Of a stretch of 64,000 nt of DNA, positions 49,976-59,097 are shown piece after piece. Within the stretch, counting starts at the first letter, position 1. The number at the start of each line of letters is the position of its first letter. Source of the stretch: Saprospiraceae bacterium (GTDB taxonomy: Bacteria; Bacteroidota; Bacteroidia; Chitinophagales; Saprospiraceae); assembly GCA_016706365.1 (NCBI GenBank), contig JADJJU010000001.1:506403-570402 (forward strand). Reading direction: 5' to 3'. Under the pieces are notes generated by a model. That model searched no databases. It worked only from the letters and a program-made list of their open reading frames with translations, and was not told where the DNA came from. Position numbers and translations under genes: made by a program.

Positions 49976-50827
49976 TTATATCAAACTATAACCCAATGTA
50001 AAATTTGGCGTAAGTCTGAGGCCGCCAAATAAAGTTAACGCATCAATGCTTTTTTGATCGTACCCCCTAAACGAGACCCCTCCAAAAAAATTGTCTCTAT
50101 ATTTTACATTTAACAAAACATCAAATTGTGTCTGACTCAGATCGGTCTTTAAAAGAACCGCAGGAGTAAACTCCCACTCATCATCATACAGTATTTGATA
50201 TTCTCCATGCAAATAGAATGCCCGTTTTAAAGAATAACCTCCGGGTATCTCCTGATTGAGTGCAATCTTGTTATTTAAAGCATTGACAACAGAAATTCCT
50301 CCCTCAAATGCACCATATGCTACAAAAAGTCCGGCACCGATATTTGGAGCAAATCCTGATTCAAGTGACACGGGAAGTATTGGGTCATTGTGATTAACCC
50401 CTCCACCCCCATAAACTCCCTCCGGTGAAATGAGTCTGCTTCCATCTAATACTCTCTGTCTGACACCGGCAAATGCACCCGCTGAAATCAATAAGTCATT
50501 TGTCAGATAAGTAACATAATTGTAAGACAGCTGAAAATAATTGTGCCTGTGTACACCTGCCTGATCGCTCCCACCCTGAAAACCCATCCCTCCACTGATG
50601 CGGTAATAAGGTGCATGTGCGTTCAAATGCACTGAAGTGGGATTACCCGGCAATCCCTGCCATTGTGATCTATATACCCCTGTAGCCGTGATGACACCAT
50701 CCATACCTCCGTATGCCGGATTAAAAGCATATTTGTTTAAATGAAACATGGAGAACTGTGCCGGCTGTTGTGCCCATAACAAAGCATGTAAAATCACCAG
50801 TCCAAGTATGTATATATATTTTCTCAA
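49976..50827 (-). CDS. PorP/SprF-family type IX secretion membrane protein
   Basis: 283 residues. Signal peptide about 1-19 (YIYILGLVILHALLWAQ), then the family start QFSMFHLNKYAFNPAYGGMDG and GLPGNPTSVHLNAHAP. The end LTLFGGLRLTPNFTLGYSL is a typical outer-membrane beta-barrel finish. PorP/SprF proteins help anchor T9SS substrates or the GldKN ring. The start codon is TTG (50827), five bases after the previous stop; no ATG is near. The gene follows a DUF255 protein and precedes gldK by 341 bases. Confidence 0.92.
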   Translation of the reverse strand: MRKYIYILGLVILHALLWAQQPAQFSMFHLNKYAFNPAYGGMDGVITATGVYRSQWQGLPGNPTSVHLNAHAPYYRISGGMGFQGGSDQAGVHRHNYFQLSYNYVTYLTNDLLISAGAFAGVRQRVLDGSRLISPEGVYGGGGVNHNDPILPVSLESGFAPNIGAGLFVAYGAFEGGISVVNALNNKIALNQEIPGGYSLKRAFYLHGEYQILYDDEWEFTPAVLLKTDLSQTQFDVLLNVKYRDNFFGGVSFRGYDQKSIDALTLFGGLRLTPNFTLGYSLI

Positions 50828-50832
50828 AAGAT

Positions 50833-52869
50833 TTATTTTAAGGCATTTATCAATTCTTCAGGAGTGCTCAGGGGGTTAGAGCAAGCTGCCTCTGAACAAA
50901 CGATCGCATATGTGTTGTCAGTATGCTGAAGTAGAGATCTATCCACTGATTGTGAAAGAAATGATGCTTTTTTTATTATACTGCCCGGAAGAAAATGACT
51001 ATGAAAAGCCGATCTAAAACTTTGATCTCCTGATCCGATTATTTCAACAGATCTAAAGTCATTAATAATTCTCAGTCCTGCTCTCAACCAATAACTGAAG
51101 GACAGCGGATATTTCGTGATGCTGATCCACATTTTTGATAACATGTGTTTGGCTTTGTCCCTGTATGATAATTCATCGATGATCCAACCCATTAACCACA
51201 AATTTTCCATCATTACTGCATTGGAGGAAGGCGAGCTTAGGTCGTACAATTCCTTTACCCGAACAAATACATCAGAATTATGCTCAGGAGTCATATAAAA
51301 CAAATCATCTGCAGGGTCATTGAATTCAGTGAGGACTATCGCTGTCCACTTAACAGCATCTGCCAGGTAAGTTGAGTCTCCTGTGAATTGATGGAGCTCA
51401 ATGGCTGCCCTTATCATGTAAGCATAATCATCAAGATTACCTGACAAGCGCGATTGTCCATTTGTGTAAACTCTGCTGAGATAATAATCCGGATCAGAGA
51501 ATGTAATTTTTAACTGATTATAAAGAGTTAGGGCATTTTGGGACCATCCTTTATCCGTATCCAATGAGGCCCATTTTAAAAATGCCGGAATCAACATAGC
51601 ATTCCAGCTCAGAATAATCTTATTGTCCAAACCCGGCCGTATCCTCTCTTTTCTCCTGGCAAGTAAGGCCCTTTTAAATTCCAGTATTGATTCTTCCCAG
51701 TCAGATAAATTCAATTCATTTTTCTGAGCAAAGGCGACAGCGTATTCTGTTGCGTATAAAATATTGCTATGCTCCCAATTGCCTTCAGGCAGGACATTGT
51801 AAAAAGAAAGCAAGTGATCAATATTACTAAGATTTAAAGATTTTAATTCCTTGTAATTCCACACATAAAATTTTCCTTCCACACCTTCCGAATCTGCATC
51901 CAGTGCAGAATAATACATGCCACTATCATCTTTCATTTCCCTTTGCAGAAATTCTAGCGTCGCAGTAGCAGTTTCTTTGTAGTAAGCATTTGATTCATTT
52001 TGGCAGGCAAGTCCTAAAGTTTCAAGAAGCAAAGCATTGTCGTACAGCATCTTTTCAAAATGTGGAATATTCCAGGCTTCATCAGTGGCATATCTTGAGA
52101 TACCTCCACCAACCTGATCATAAATCCCCCCCAATAACATTCCATCGAACGATGTTTTTACCATCTCAACTGCCAGATTATCCTGATAATAAAAATGATG
52201 ATGCATTAACCCTGAAAGTGCCATGAAGGAAGGAAATTTGGGAGCATGTCCAAAACCTCCATGATCTCTGTCAAATTGTGCGCTCAATTTAATATAAGCA
52301 GTATTGATATCATCCTTGTAAGAATACTTTGAAAATAGCGCGGGCGCAATGGCGTCTTTTATTAAAGCCACTTCTCCTTGCTGAATCAGCTCTGCAATTT
52401 TTTCAGCCTGTTCAATCACTACCTGCCTTCTGCTGATCCATGCATCTCTGATATTATTAAGTACATCCAGCCAGGAGGGCATGTTTTGTCTGCGGAATGG
52501 CGGATAATATGTGCCCCCGAAAAAAGGTCTTTTATCCGGCAGCAGGAACACATTCAATGGCCAACCTCCATGCCCCTGCAAATATTGTACGGCTTCCATG
52601 TAGATCTTATCCAATTCCGGAAATTCTTCTCTGTCCAATTTGATGTTGATAAAATGTGCATTCATGAAAGCTGCGGTCTCTTCATCTTCGAATGACTCCC
52701 GCTCCATGACGTGACACCAGTGACATGTAGAGTAGCCAATACTCAAAAGAATGGGTTTATCCTCCCCCTTTGCTTTTTCCAAAGCTTCACTTCCCCAGGC
52801 AAACCAATTAACCGGATTGTGAGAGTGTTGAAGCAAGTAGGGACTACTTTCGTGAATTAAATGATTCAT
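50833..52869 (-). CDS. DUF255 thioredoxin-domain protein (YyaL/SSP411 family)
   Basis: 678 residues, normal length. The N-terminal thioredoxin-like domain starts with NHLIHESSPYLLQHSHNPVNW and carries the CxxC motif in STCHWCHVM at about 47-52, with GGWPLNVFLLP near 100. The C-terminal two-thirds is an (alpha/alpha)6 barrel of the glycosidase type (SWNAMLIPAFLKWA; LPSSNAVM-like stretch). The molecular activity of this family is unknown. It abuts the MBL hydrolase gene without a gap, so they are translated from one message. Confidence 0.95.
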   Translation of the reverse strand: MNHLIHESSPYLLQHSHNPVNWFAWGSEALEKAKGEDKPILLSIGYSTCHWCHVMERESFEDEETAAFMNAHFINIKLDREEFPELDKIYMEAVQYLQGHGGWPLNVFLLPDKRPFFGGTYYPPFRRQNMPSWLDVLNNIRDAWISRRQVVIEQAEKIAELIQQGEVALIKDAIAPALFSKYSYKDDINTAYIKLSAQFDRDHGGFGHAPKFPSFMALSGLMHHHFYYQDNLAVEMVKTSFDGMLLGGIYDQVGGGISRYATDEAWNIPHFEKMLYDNALLLETLGLACQNESNAYYKETATATLEFLQREMKDDSGMYYSALDADSEGVEGKFYVWNYKELKSLNLSNIDHLLSFYNVLPEGNWEHSNILYATEYAVAFAQKNELNLSDWEESILEFKRALLARRKERIRPGLDNKIILSWNAMLIPAFLKWASLDTDKGWSQNALTLYNQLKITFSDPDYYLSRVYTNGQSRLSGNLDDYAYMIRAAIELHQFTGDSTYLADAVKWTAIVLTEFNDPADDLFYMTPEHNSDVFVRVKELYDLSSPSSNAVMMENLWLMGWIIDELSYRDKAKHMLSKMWISITKYPLSFSYWLRAGLRIINDFRSVEIIGSGDQSFRSAFHSHFLPGSIIKKASFLSQSVDRSLLQHTDNTYAIVCSEAACSNPLSTPEELINALK

Positions 52870-53658
52870 TTACAAATTGATTTGCAGACCATCATAAGCC
52901 AGTTCAACTCCATCCGGTAAGGTCTTGCTTACATCTGAATGTTTTCCCATTTTATGACTGATATGAGTTAAATAAGCCTTTTGGGGTCTCAGTAATGTAA
53001 TCAGCTCTAATGCTTCATTGACATTTAAATGTGCAAAATGTTCATGATGATGCAGTGTATTAATAATTAAAACGTCCAATCCTTCCAGTTTTCTAAGCTC
53101 TTCATGAGCAATGAATTTTGCATCAGTGATATAAGCGAACTTACCAATTCGAAAACCCAGCACTGCAATATTTCCATGTGTTACCTCTACCGGGATAATT
53201 TCACGACCCCTGATAAAAATGTTTTGATCTTTTTGAATGCTTTTAAAATTAACTCTTGGAGCTCCCGGATAAGGATCATTATCAAATACGTAGGAAAACC
53301 TTTGCCTGAATTCAGATTGCACCGCAAGCGTCGCATAAATATTCATCGGTGCTTTTGAAATAAAATTAAAGGGTCTTATTTCATCAAGACCTATAACATG
53401 ATCATTGTGTTCATGTGTTATAAGTATCCCTTCAAGGTGATCTACCTGAGCCCGAAGCATTTGTTGTCTGAAATCCGGGCCAATATCAATTGCTATGTTG
53501 GTTTCATCCCAGGATAATAATGCTGATGTTCTGGTTCTTTTATCCTTTATATCATCAGATGTACAGACATCGCATTTACAACCGACTATAGGCACGCCAT
53601 GTGACGTCCCGGTACCCAGAATAGTGATAGTGAGATTGTTTCCGGAATTGATTGTCAT
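52870..53658 (-). CDS. MBL-fold phosphodiesterase, PhnP-like
   Basis: 262 residues. The metal-binding motif HEHNDHV (HxHxDH) at about 80-86, plus the upstream CKCDVCTS Cys-rich zinc motif, is typical of PhnP-type phosphoribosyl cyclic phosphate phosphodiesterases. Later ligands lie in EVTHGNIAVLGF, YITDAKFI and HISHKMGKHS. The physiological substrate is not set; no phn operon is present here. The stop is one base before the next ATG, and its own ATG overlaps the previous stop (TAATG), so the three-gene run is tightly coupled. Confidence 0.93.
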   Translation of the reverse strand: MTINSGNNLTITILGTGTSHGVPIVGCKCDVCTSDDIKDKRTRTSALLSWDETNIAIDIGPDFRQQMLRAQVDHLEGILITHEHNDHVIGLDEIRPFNFISKAPMNIYATLAVQSEFRQRFSYVFDNDPYPGAPRVNFKSIQKDQNIFIRGREIIPVEVTHGNIAVLGFRIGKFAYITDAKFIAHEELRKLEGLDVLIINTLHHHEHFAHLNVNEALELITLLRPQKAYLTHISHKMGKHSDVSKTLPDGVELAYDGLQINL

Positions 53659-53915
53659 TATTCTGATTCCATTTTTTTATACAGTGCTTTATTAGCTTCT
53701 GTCCATGCCTCATTTGGGATATCCAATAAGGGCAGAATGTCAATCAGAGTATTGATTCTGCCTTCTAAATCAAAGAATTTATTCAGTACCACAACTTTTT
53801 GTTGCTCGACAATGCAATAACCTGACTGGAAATTTCCTTTTTCATACCTTACCTTGTACCCTGCATCCTGGCAAAACCTTTCAAGTTTATTCAGGTTTGT
53901 TTTAGTGAACTTCAT
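53658..53915 (-). CDS. Small conserved protein of unknown function
   Basis: 85 residues from ATG 53915; a longer reading from 54125 would run through the opposite-strand gene and lacks coding features. The core KVRYEKGNFQSGYCIVEQQKVVVLNKFFDLEGRINTL (seen in pieces: YEKGNFQSGYC, VVLNKFFDLEGRI) looks like a Bacteroidota-conserved small protein often next to MBL hydrolases. No metal site or signal peptide. It overlaps the MBL start by one base (TAATG), which supports co-translation. Confidence 0.85.
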   Translation of the reverse strand: MKFTKTNLNKLERFCQDAGYKVRYEKGNFQSGYCIVEQQKVVVLNKFFDLEGRINTLIDILPLLDIPNEAWTEANKALYKKMESE

Positions 53916-53955
53916 GATTGATATATTCCTTAGTGACCGGATCAAAATTACACAT

Positions 53956-54600
53956 ATGAATCGAAAATATACATTTAAACTTATAATCTGCATTTGGGCC
54001 ATTCTTGGCGTAAATGGCGTTTTGAGTGCCCAGAGATTTGGAGGGGGTCTGGAATTGAGTGCAAATGCTTCGCAGATTGATGGAGATTTTTCTGCAGGAT
54101 ATAACCGAATTGGTTTTAATGCCACACTAGTTGGAATTATTCATATCAAGACCAGAACAGATCTGCATGTCGGACTGAGCTACAGCACAAGAGGGGCATT
54201 ATCGAGTTTTCTTGCCTATAATCAGGAACAGCATACACATATTTCTCTCCAATACGTGGATGTGCCAATTACAATTCATCTAAAAGACTGGCTCCAGGAA
54301 AGTGAATATTTCAAAATTCACTATTATGCAGGAGTTTCTATAGGCAGACTATTCAATTCTTCCGTAAGAACCGGTGGATTTGCGATTCCAACAGAAGGTT
54401 ACAGGCGAACTGATCTTGGCTGGCTGGCTGGAATTTCATATTTCTTTAACCCACAAACAGCTTTGTTTATTCAATACAATCGCTCATTCAATCTATTGTA
54501 TAATAAAAACAGCACTCCCGGAGCAACTTTCAGCTCCATGAGGGGCTATTATCTTTCAGTCGGAGTGCATGTGCAAACTAAATCTAAGTACAATGAGTAA
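53956..54600 (+). CDS. Outer-membrane beta-barrel protein (PorT-like fold)
   Basis: 214 residues from ATG 53956, 40 bases from the divergent small gene. Signal peptide about 1-25 (LIICIWAILGVNGVLSAQ). The mature part has alternating beta strands (LSANASQIDGDFSAGYN, GLSYSTRGALSSFLA, YYAGVSIGRLF, YYLSVGVHVQTK) consistent with an eight-stranded barrel. No specific function recognised. Confidence 0.85.
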   Translation: MNRKYTFKLIICIWAILGVNGVLSAQRFGGGLELSANASQIDGDFSAGYNRIGFNATLVGIIHIKTRTDLHVGLSYSTRGALSSFLAYNQEQHTHISLQYVDVPITIHLKDWLQESEYFKIHYYAGVSIGRLFNSSVRTGGFAIPTEGYRRTDLGWLAGISYFFNPQTALFIQYNRSFNLLYNKNSTPGATFSSMRGYYLSVGVHVQTKSKYNE

Positions 54601-54705
54601 TCAATTTTACCCATTTGTTGTAAAACAGCCATTACATTTGTCATCATCCATCATAATATAGTATTTTACTAGTCCACATTATCATTAAGATTCAAATTAA
54701 TAATT

Positions 54706-55200
54706 ATGAAATCAAGTTTATTCCTTTTGCTATCTCTTTTATTTGCATTCCTCAGTTGTTCAGATCCAAAAGCCGAGCCTGCAAGTGCAGAACCTGCTGC
54801 TCCTGTACAAACACAAGAGAATTATCTGCCCGACCTGCCTGCAATGACAGGTGAAGATTTTAACTGGTTTGTTGTCAATTGTACCGGCATTGACTATATC
54901 ATGAGCTCTCCTGATTTTAGTATGAGTGTGAGTGGCCAAAATGATGTAAGAGGAGATCTGGGAGGCATCAGCCAGAACCCTGTCAGAAGACCCAAAAGCT
55001 GTAAGTCAATTGGAATAATTATCTATAAAAGTGGATCAGACAGAATGTTTTTGGGAGACTTATATGCGGATGAAAACTGCCAGTACATTGTATTTAGGAA
55101 GGATGACAAGGAGTTGTATGCCAATGCACTTTCGGCTGAAGGTTATCAAAGATTTGTCAATGTATTTAACCAGTTAAAAAATATGAATCAGCCTAAATAG
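54706..55200 (+). CDS. Predicted lipoprotein of unknown function
   Basis: 164 residues. Lipobox at about 15-18 (FAFLSC), then a low-complexity Ala/Pro/Glu linker (EPASAEPAAPVQTQ). The folded part (about 45-164) contains CTGIDYIMSSPDFSMSVSG, a second Cys pair (SCKSIG, DENCQYIVF) and a C-terminal helical end. No family recognised. It is 21 bases from the ppx gene, same direction, so it may share its message. Confidence 0.82.
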   Translation: MKSSLFLLLSLLFAFLSCSDPKAEPASAEPAAPVQTQENYLPDLPAMTGEDFNWFVVNCTGIDYIMSSPDFSMSVSGQNDVRGDLGGISQNPVRRPKSCKSIGIIIYKSGSDRMFLGDLYADENCQYIVFRKDDKELYANALSAEGYQRFVNVFNQLKNMNQPK

Positions 55201-55220
55201 CCGATTCTCCAAGCTAAAAA

Positions 55221-56123
55221 ATGGATACTTCTCTCAAAGCGGTTATTGATTTAGGTACTAATACTTTTCATCTTCTGATCGGAAAAGTAAGGGTAGATGG
55301 AACAATAGAGGAAGTATATCGTAAACGAATCTATGTAAGGCTGGCAGAAGAAGGAATCAGTGTCATTGCTGATGCGCCTTATCAGCGGGGTCTTCTGGCA
55401 CTGGAGAAATTTAGAACTGTACTTTCTACTCTGGGGGATATACATGTAATAGCTCTCGGAACTGCCGCACTGAGAACTGCAAAAAATGGCTCTCAATTTA
55501 TTGAAGAAGTTAAGTCAAAATATGACATTGATATTCAATTGATTGATGGTATGATGGAAGCCAATCTGATTTATGAGGGTGTCCGGCATGGAGTTGACCT
55601 GGGGTCTGAAAATTCATTAATAATGGATATTGGAGGAGGCAGTGTAGAATTCATTATTGCAAATCAGGATGGCAAATTATGGTCGCGAAGCTTTCCATGT
55701 GGAGTGGCTGTTCTCTATAGAAAGTTTCATAAAACAGATCCTATAAAACCAGCTGCAATAGATGAAATGAATACTTGGCTAGATGATTTATGTATGGATT
55801 TATTGAAAGCTATTGAAGTAAATCAGCCGAAATCTCTTGCTGGAGCATCAGGGTCATTTGAGGTGCTGGCCGCTTCTGAAAGTGAAGAGCTACTCTCTCC
55901 TACTGAAGTCAGTTCAGATTTCTTTTTTCAAAGATATCATGAAATCAAATATCTTCCATTGTTTGAAATTGAGCAAATAGCCTGGATTCCAAATGAGCGA
56001 AAAAAACTTATTGTTGTCTCTTTTGCGCTAATTGACTGGATCATCAGTAAATTGCATTCAGAAAAAATAGTCATTTCGCCATATGCATTGAAGGAAGGAA
56101 TATTTTTTACAGATTTGTATTAA
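55221..56123 (+). CDS. Ppx/GppA-type exopolyphosphatase/pppGpp phosphohydrolase
   Basis: 300 residues, the short two-domain form without the C-terminal HD-like part. The sugar-kinase/Hsp70 fold is shown by the phosphate-1 loop DLGTNTFHLLIG at about 10-21, GTAALRTAKN at about 85-94 and the phosphate-2 loop DIGGGSVEFII at about 140-150. It cleaves terminal phosphate from polyphosphate or pppGpp in the cytoplasm; which one cannot be read here. The metal permease follows after 45 bases. Confidence 0.93.
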   Translation: MDTSLKAVIDLGTNTFHLLIGKVRVDGTIEEVYRKRIYVRLAEEGISVIADAPYQRGLLALEKFRTVLSTLGDIHVIALGTAALRTAKNGSQFIEEVKSKYDIDIQLIDGMMEANLIYEGVRHGVDLGSENSLIMDIGGGSVEFIIANQDGKLWSRSFPCGVAVLYRKFHKTDPIKPAAIDEMNTWLDDLCMDLLKAIEVNQPKSLAGASGSFEVLAASESEELLSPTEVSSDFFFQRYHEIKYLPLFEIEQIAWIPNERKKLIVVSFALIDWIISKLHSEKIVISPYALKEGIFFTDLY

Positions 56124-56168
56124 TGTGAATTAGATAACCCGATTTCCAGCCAAACAAAGAAGAATTAA

Positions 56169-57680
56169 ATGGAACAGATTATTGAAGTTTTTCAATATCC
56201 GTGGGCGCAAAGAGCTTTGCTGGCAGCTGTTCTGGTAGGAATTACTTGTGGAATTCTGGGATGTTTCATTGTTTTGAGAAATATGGCATTATTTGGAGAT
56301 GCGCTTTCTCATTCCATTTTACCGGGAATTGTGCTGGCATTTTTAGTCACCGGATATTCCAGTCTGGGATTCTTTGCCGGATCAGTTCTGGCGGGTCTGC
56401 TTACAGCCGTAGCAATTATTTGGATTCAAAGAAAATTTGGTACCAAGGGAGATGCAGCCGTGGGAATTGTGTTTACGACCATGTTTGCTATAGGTGTCAT
56501 TGGAATATCATTGATCAGCAGCAGACAGGGAGTTCACCTGGATCTGAAAGATTTCTTGTTTGGAAATGTGTTAGGAGTATCCAATGAGGACCTGACTTTA
56601 ACCGGTCTTGTTAGCATTTTTACTTTGTTAAGTGTGACAGTCTTTTACAGGCATTTGTTTATCACTTCCTTTCAGCCTGTGGTAGCCGATACAATTGGAA
56701 TCTCATCTTTGGTTGTTCAATATTTTTTAATGCTTTTGTTATCTTTTGCAGTAGTTGCATCCTTGCAAATGGTCGGAGTTATTTTAGTGGTTGCAATGCT
56801 CATCACTCCCGCAGCAGCTGCCTTACTTTTGTCCAACAATCTCAGATGGGTATTATTCATTGCAGCTTTAATAGGTGTTCTTTCAGGAGTTTTAGGATTG
56901 ATTGCCGCCATTTGGCTTGAGATAGCTCCGGGTCCTTCCATGGCAGTGGTAGCGTCAATTTTTTATCTGGGTGCAGGGATTTTATCGCCTCAAAGAGGAA
57001 TGTTTGCAAAATGGAGAAATAAACTCCTTCATCGCTACAAAATTGCTGAAGAAGATTTGCAAAAATTCATGTTAAAAAGAACAGAAATTTCAGGCGAAAC
57101 AGGTATTCCAAAGAAGATGCTAAATGAAGCGCCAATCAGAAATAAAAAATTCATCCTGCAAAGACTAATCCTGAAAGGATTGGTGAGGTCAGATGACTCT
57201 AAAATATATCTCACAGAGACAGGAAAACATCAGGCAAATTTGCTGGTTCGTGCTCACAGACTCTGGGAAACTTATCTTGTTAATCAAATGGGGCTCACAG
57301 ATCTGCAGATTCATAATGATGCAGAGAAACTGGAACACTTGCTACCGGAAGAGCTCCTGGACGAGGTGGAAAGATCACTGGGTTATCCGGAGCTGGATCC
57401 ACACGGTTCGCCTATTCCATTAAAAGGTAGAATTGAGGGGTTGACACTCTGTGACCTTCAGCAAAATGAAACTGCTACAATTAAGTACGAGCAAATGAGC
57501 GAACATATTTCTGCTGAGCTGTGGAGTCTGGGTTTAGTTCCGGGGGCATTGATTGAGGTAAAAGGTATGGGCCTTGATTCGATTACTTTGGCGCATGGCG
57601 AGAGGATATTTTCTTTGAGTAAAGGATTGGGTAGGGTGGTAAAGGTGGAGAGAAATGAGGTTAATCGGTTAATTGGTTAA
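56169..57680 (+). CDS. Metal ABC-3 permease fused to a DtxR-type regulator with FeoA-like end
   Basis: 503 residues. Residues about 1-285 are an ABC-3 (ZnuB/TroC-type) permease with eight or more helices (ALFGDALSHSILPGIVLAFL is diagnostic). Residues about 290-430 are a winged-helix DtxR/MntR-like domain (ISGETGIPKKMLNEAPIRNKKFILQRLILKGLV; LDPHGSPIPLKG) with metal-site residues in the HxxE-like stretch (RAHRLWETYL). About 430-503 is an SH3/FeoA-like domain (GLVPGALIEVKGMG). Such fusions link manganese, zinc or iron uptake to sensing. The ATPase and binding protein are not nearby. The last codons lie in an 8-base tandem repeat. Confidence 0.92.
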   Translation: MEQIIEVFQYPWAQRALLAAVLVGITCGILGCFIVLRNMALFGDALSHSILPGIVLAFLVTGYSSLGFFAGSVLAGLLTAVAIIWIQRKFGTKGDAAVGIVFTTMFAIGVIGISLISSRQGVHLDLKDFLFGNVLGVSNEDLTLTGLVSIFTLLSVTVFYRHLFITSFQPVVADTIGISSLVVQYFLMLLLSFAVVASLQMVGVILVVAMLITPAAAALLLSNNLRWVLFIAALIGVLSGVLGLIAAIWLEIAPGPSMAVVASIFYLGAGILSPQRGMFAKWRNKLLHRYKIAEEDLQKFMLKRTEISGETGIPKKMLNEAPIRNKKFILQRLILKGLVRSDDSKIYLTETGKHQANLLVRAHRLWETYLVNQMGLTDLQIHNDAEKLEHLLPEELLDEVERSLGYPELDPHGSPIPLKGRIEGLTLCDLQQNETATIKYEQMSEHISAELWSLGLVPGALIEVKGMGLDSITLAHGERIFSLSKGLGRVVKVERNEVNRLIG

Positions 57681-57698
57681 TTGGTTAATTGGTTAATC
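57659..57698 (+). repeat. Five-unit 8-base tandem repeat GGTTAATY
   Basis: Units GGTTAATC, then three GGTTAATT and a final GGTTAATC, head-to-tail. They overlap the last codons and TAA of the permease-regulator gene. TAA occurs in the unit, so any gain or loss would change only the last few residues. Confidence 0.85.
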
Positions 57699-57733
57699 GA
57701 TAACACCCAGCAGACGGTTAAACCTCGCAGGGC

Positions 57734-57881
57734 ACATCACCTTTTTGTTTTAACAGCGAAGCTGAGGAAAACAAAAAGACATCACTTTTTTATGGTTTAC
57801 TCCATGAAAAAACACCTGTGGCGGGTGAGCGCAGCGAATCACTCCATCACCTTTCAAGCCGTAGGAGCAGAAAGACATCAC
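57734..57881. repeat. Cluster 1 of ACATCAC-bounded hairpin units
   Basis: Boxes ACATCAC (57734-57740, 57779-57785, 57875-57881) and CATCAC (57845-57850) bound hairpins: stem 57741-57751 with 57768-57778 (perfect 11 bp), 57786-57795 with 57802-57812 (one bulge), and 57851-57855 with 57870-57874. Loops carry a GCGTAGC-like core (GCGAAGC, GCGCAGC, CCGTAGG). No coding frame fits. It precedes the GNAT gene by 93 bases. A second cluster with the same boxes is at 59251-59480. Confidence 0.75.
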
Positions 57882-57974
57882 TCGCAAACCTGTTACCAAA
57901 TAATGAAGACTTATTTTTGTCCCCTATTCAGCACGGGAATTCTTTTTAATTTTAAATTCAAAAATATTAAGCAA

Positions 57975-58265
57975 ATGTCACTTGAAGTTCAAATAGAAAT
58001 TACGGGTAACAAAGGATCATTTTACATACAAGTAGAAAATGAACGCCTGGCGGAATCCACATTTTCCATAGCAGGAGAGCATATGATAATAATTGATCAC
58101 ACAGATGTTCAGGATGCGCTGAGAGGAAAAGGAGCTGGCAATATTCTAATTGAATATGCAGTGAACTGGGCGCGGAAAAATAACAAAATGATTTTACCGC
58201 TCTGCCCATTTGCCAACTCAGTTTTTCATAAAACTCCTGAATATGCAGATGTCTGGAAACGCTGA
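57975..58265 (+). CDS. Small GNAT-type N-acetyltransferase (YjdJ/NATD1-like)
   Basis: 96 residues from ATG 57975; the longer open frame back to 57681 crosses the repeat cluster and is not credible. The compact domain has LAESTFSIAG, the acetyl-CoA loop RGKGAGNILIEYAV and the end LPLCPFANSVFHKTPEYADV, typical of the short NATD1-like group. Substrate unknown. It is followed after 37 bases by the dienelactone hydrolase gene. Confidence 0.9.
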   Translation: MSLEVQIEITGNKGSFYIQVENERLAESTFSIAGEHMIIIDHTDVQDALRGKGAGNILIEYAVNWARKNNKMILPLCPFANSVFHKTPEYADVWKR

Positions 58266-58302
58266 AATAAACACTATCTTCAAGCTATAAAACTCATTCA
58301 TT

Positions 58303-59097
58303 ATGCAAAAAATATTGATACTCCTCTTTGCTATTGTAGCTTTCTATAATCCGGCAAAAGCACAATCTTATTCTGTTGAAAGATTAGAAAACTCTCCGCG
58401 ACATCACGAATGGGTTGAAATAAAATTAAATGGAAAAGTGCTTCATGCTTTTGTAGTGTATCCGGAAAAACCAACAGCCACTCAGGCAGTAATTGTTATT
58501 CATGAAAACAGAGGTCTGAATGATTGGGCGAGATCTGCTGCTGATCAATTCGCAGAAAAAGGCTACCTGGCAATTGCTCCGGATTATCTTTCTGAATATA
58601 GTGCTGAACATAAAAAGACCTCCAATTTTGCTAATCAGGATGACGCCCGAACAGCCATTTATGAGCTGAAACCTGAAGATGTTATAGCTATGTCAGATGC
58701 TGCATTCCATTTTATCAGACAAGACAAAGCTTGTAATGGCCAGGTATCTGTCGCTGGATTTTGTTGGGGAGGAATGCAGTCGTTTAATTATGCTATTCAT
58801 AATGCTGAACTTCACAAGGCACTTGTATTCTATGGCAGTGCCCCGACGGACGAAGAGGCAGTGAGTAAAATCGCCTGTCCGGTATATGGTTTCTATGGAG
58901 AGAATGATGCCAGAATAAATGCAGGAATTCCGGGCATTCAGGAATTAATGAATAAACATGGGAAATTCTTTGAGCCGGTCATCTATCCGGGCGCCGGACA
59001 TGCTTTCATGAAATCTGGTGATGATCCTGATGGCAGTGCAGCGAATAAAGAAGCAAGAAATGCAGCATGGGAGAGAATTGCGAAGGTGTTGGAGTAG
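58303..59097 (+). CDS. Exported dienelactone hydrolase-family protein
   Basis: 264 residues. Signal peptide about 1-20 (ILILLFAIVAFYNPAKAQ). Alpha/beta-hydrolase fold with the DLH features HENRGL (Glu), nucleophile Cys in AGFCWGGMQ, Asp in YGENDARI and His in GAGHAF. DLH opens cyclic enol-lactones in aromatic breakdown, but periplasmic relatives have broad or unknown substrates. It follows the GNAT gene after 37 bases and ends 153 bases before hairpin cluster 2. Confidence 0.92.
   Translation: MQKILILLFAIVAFYNPAKAQSYSVERLENSPRHHEWVEIKLNGKVLHAFVVYPEKPTATQAVIVIHENRGLNDWARSAADQFAEKGYLAIAPDYLSEYSAEHKKTSNFANQDDARTAIYELKPEDVIAMSDAAFHFIRQDKACNGQVSVAGFCWGGMQSFNYAIHNAELHKALVFYGSAPTDEEAVSKIACPVYGFYGENDARINAGIPGIQELMNKHGKFFEPVIYPGAGHAFMKSGDDPDGSAANKEARNAAWERIAKVLE

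Noticed and set aside
57681..57974. N-terminal extension of the GNAT protein through the repeat cluster
   Set aside because: The frame runs through the hairpin units and the tandem repeat; the family starts at the ATG at 57975.
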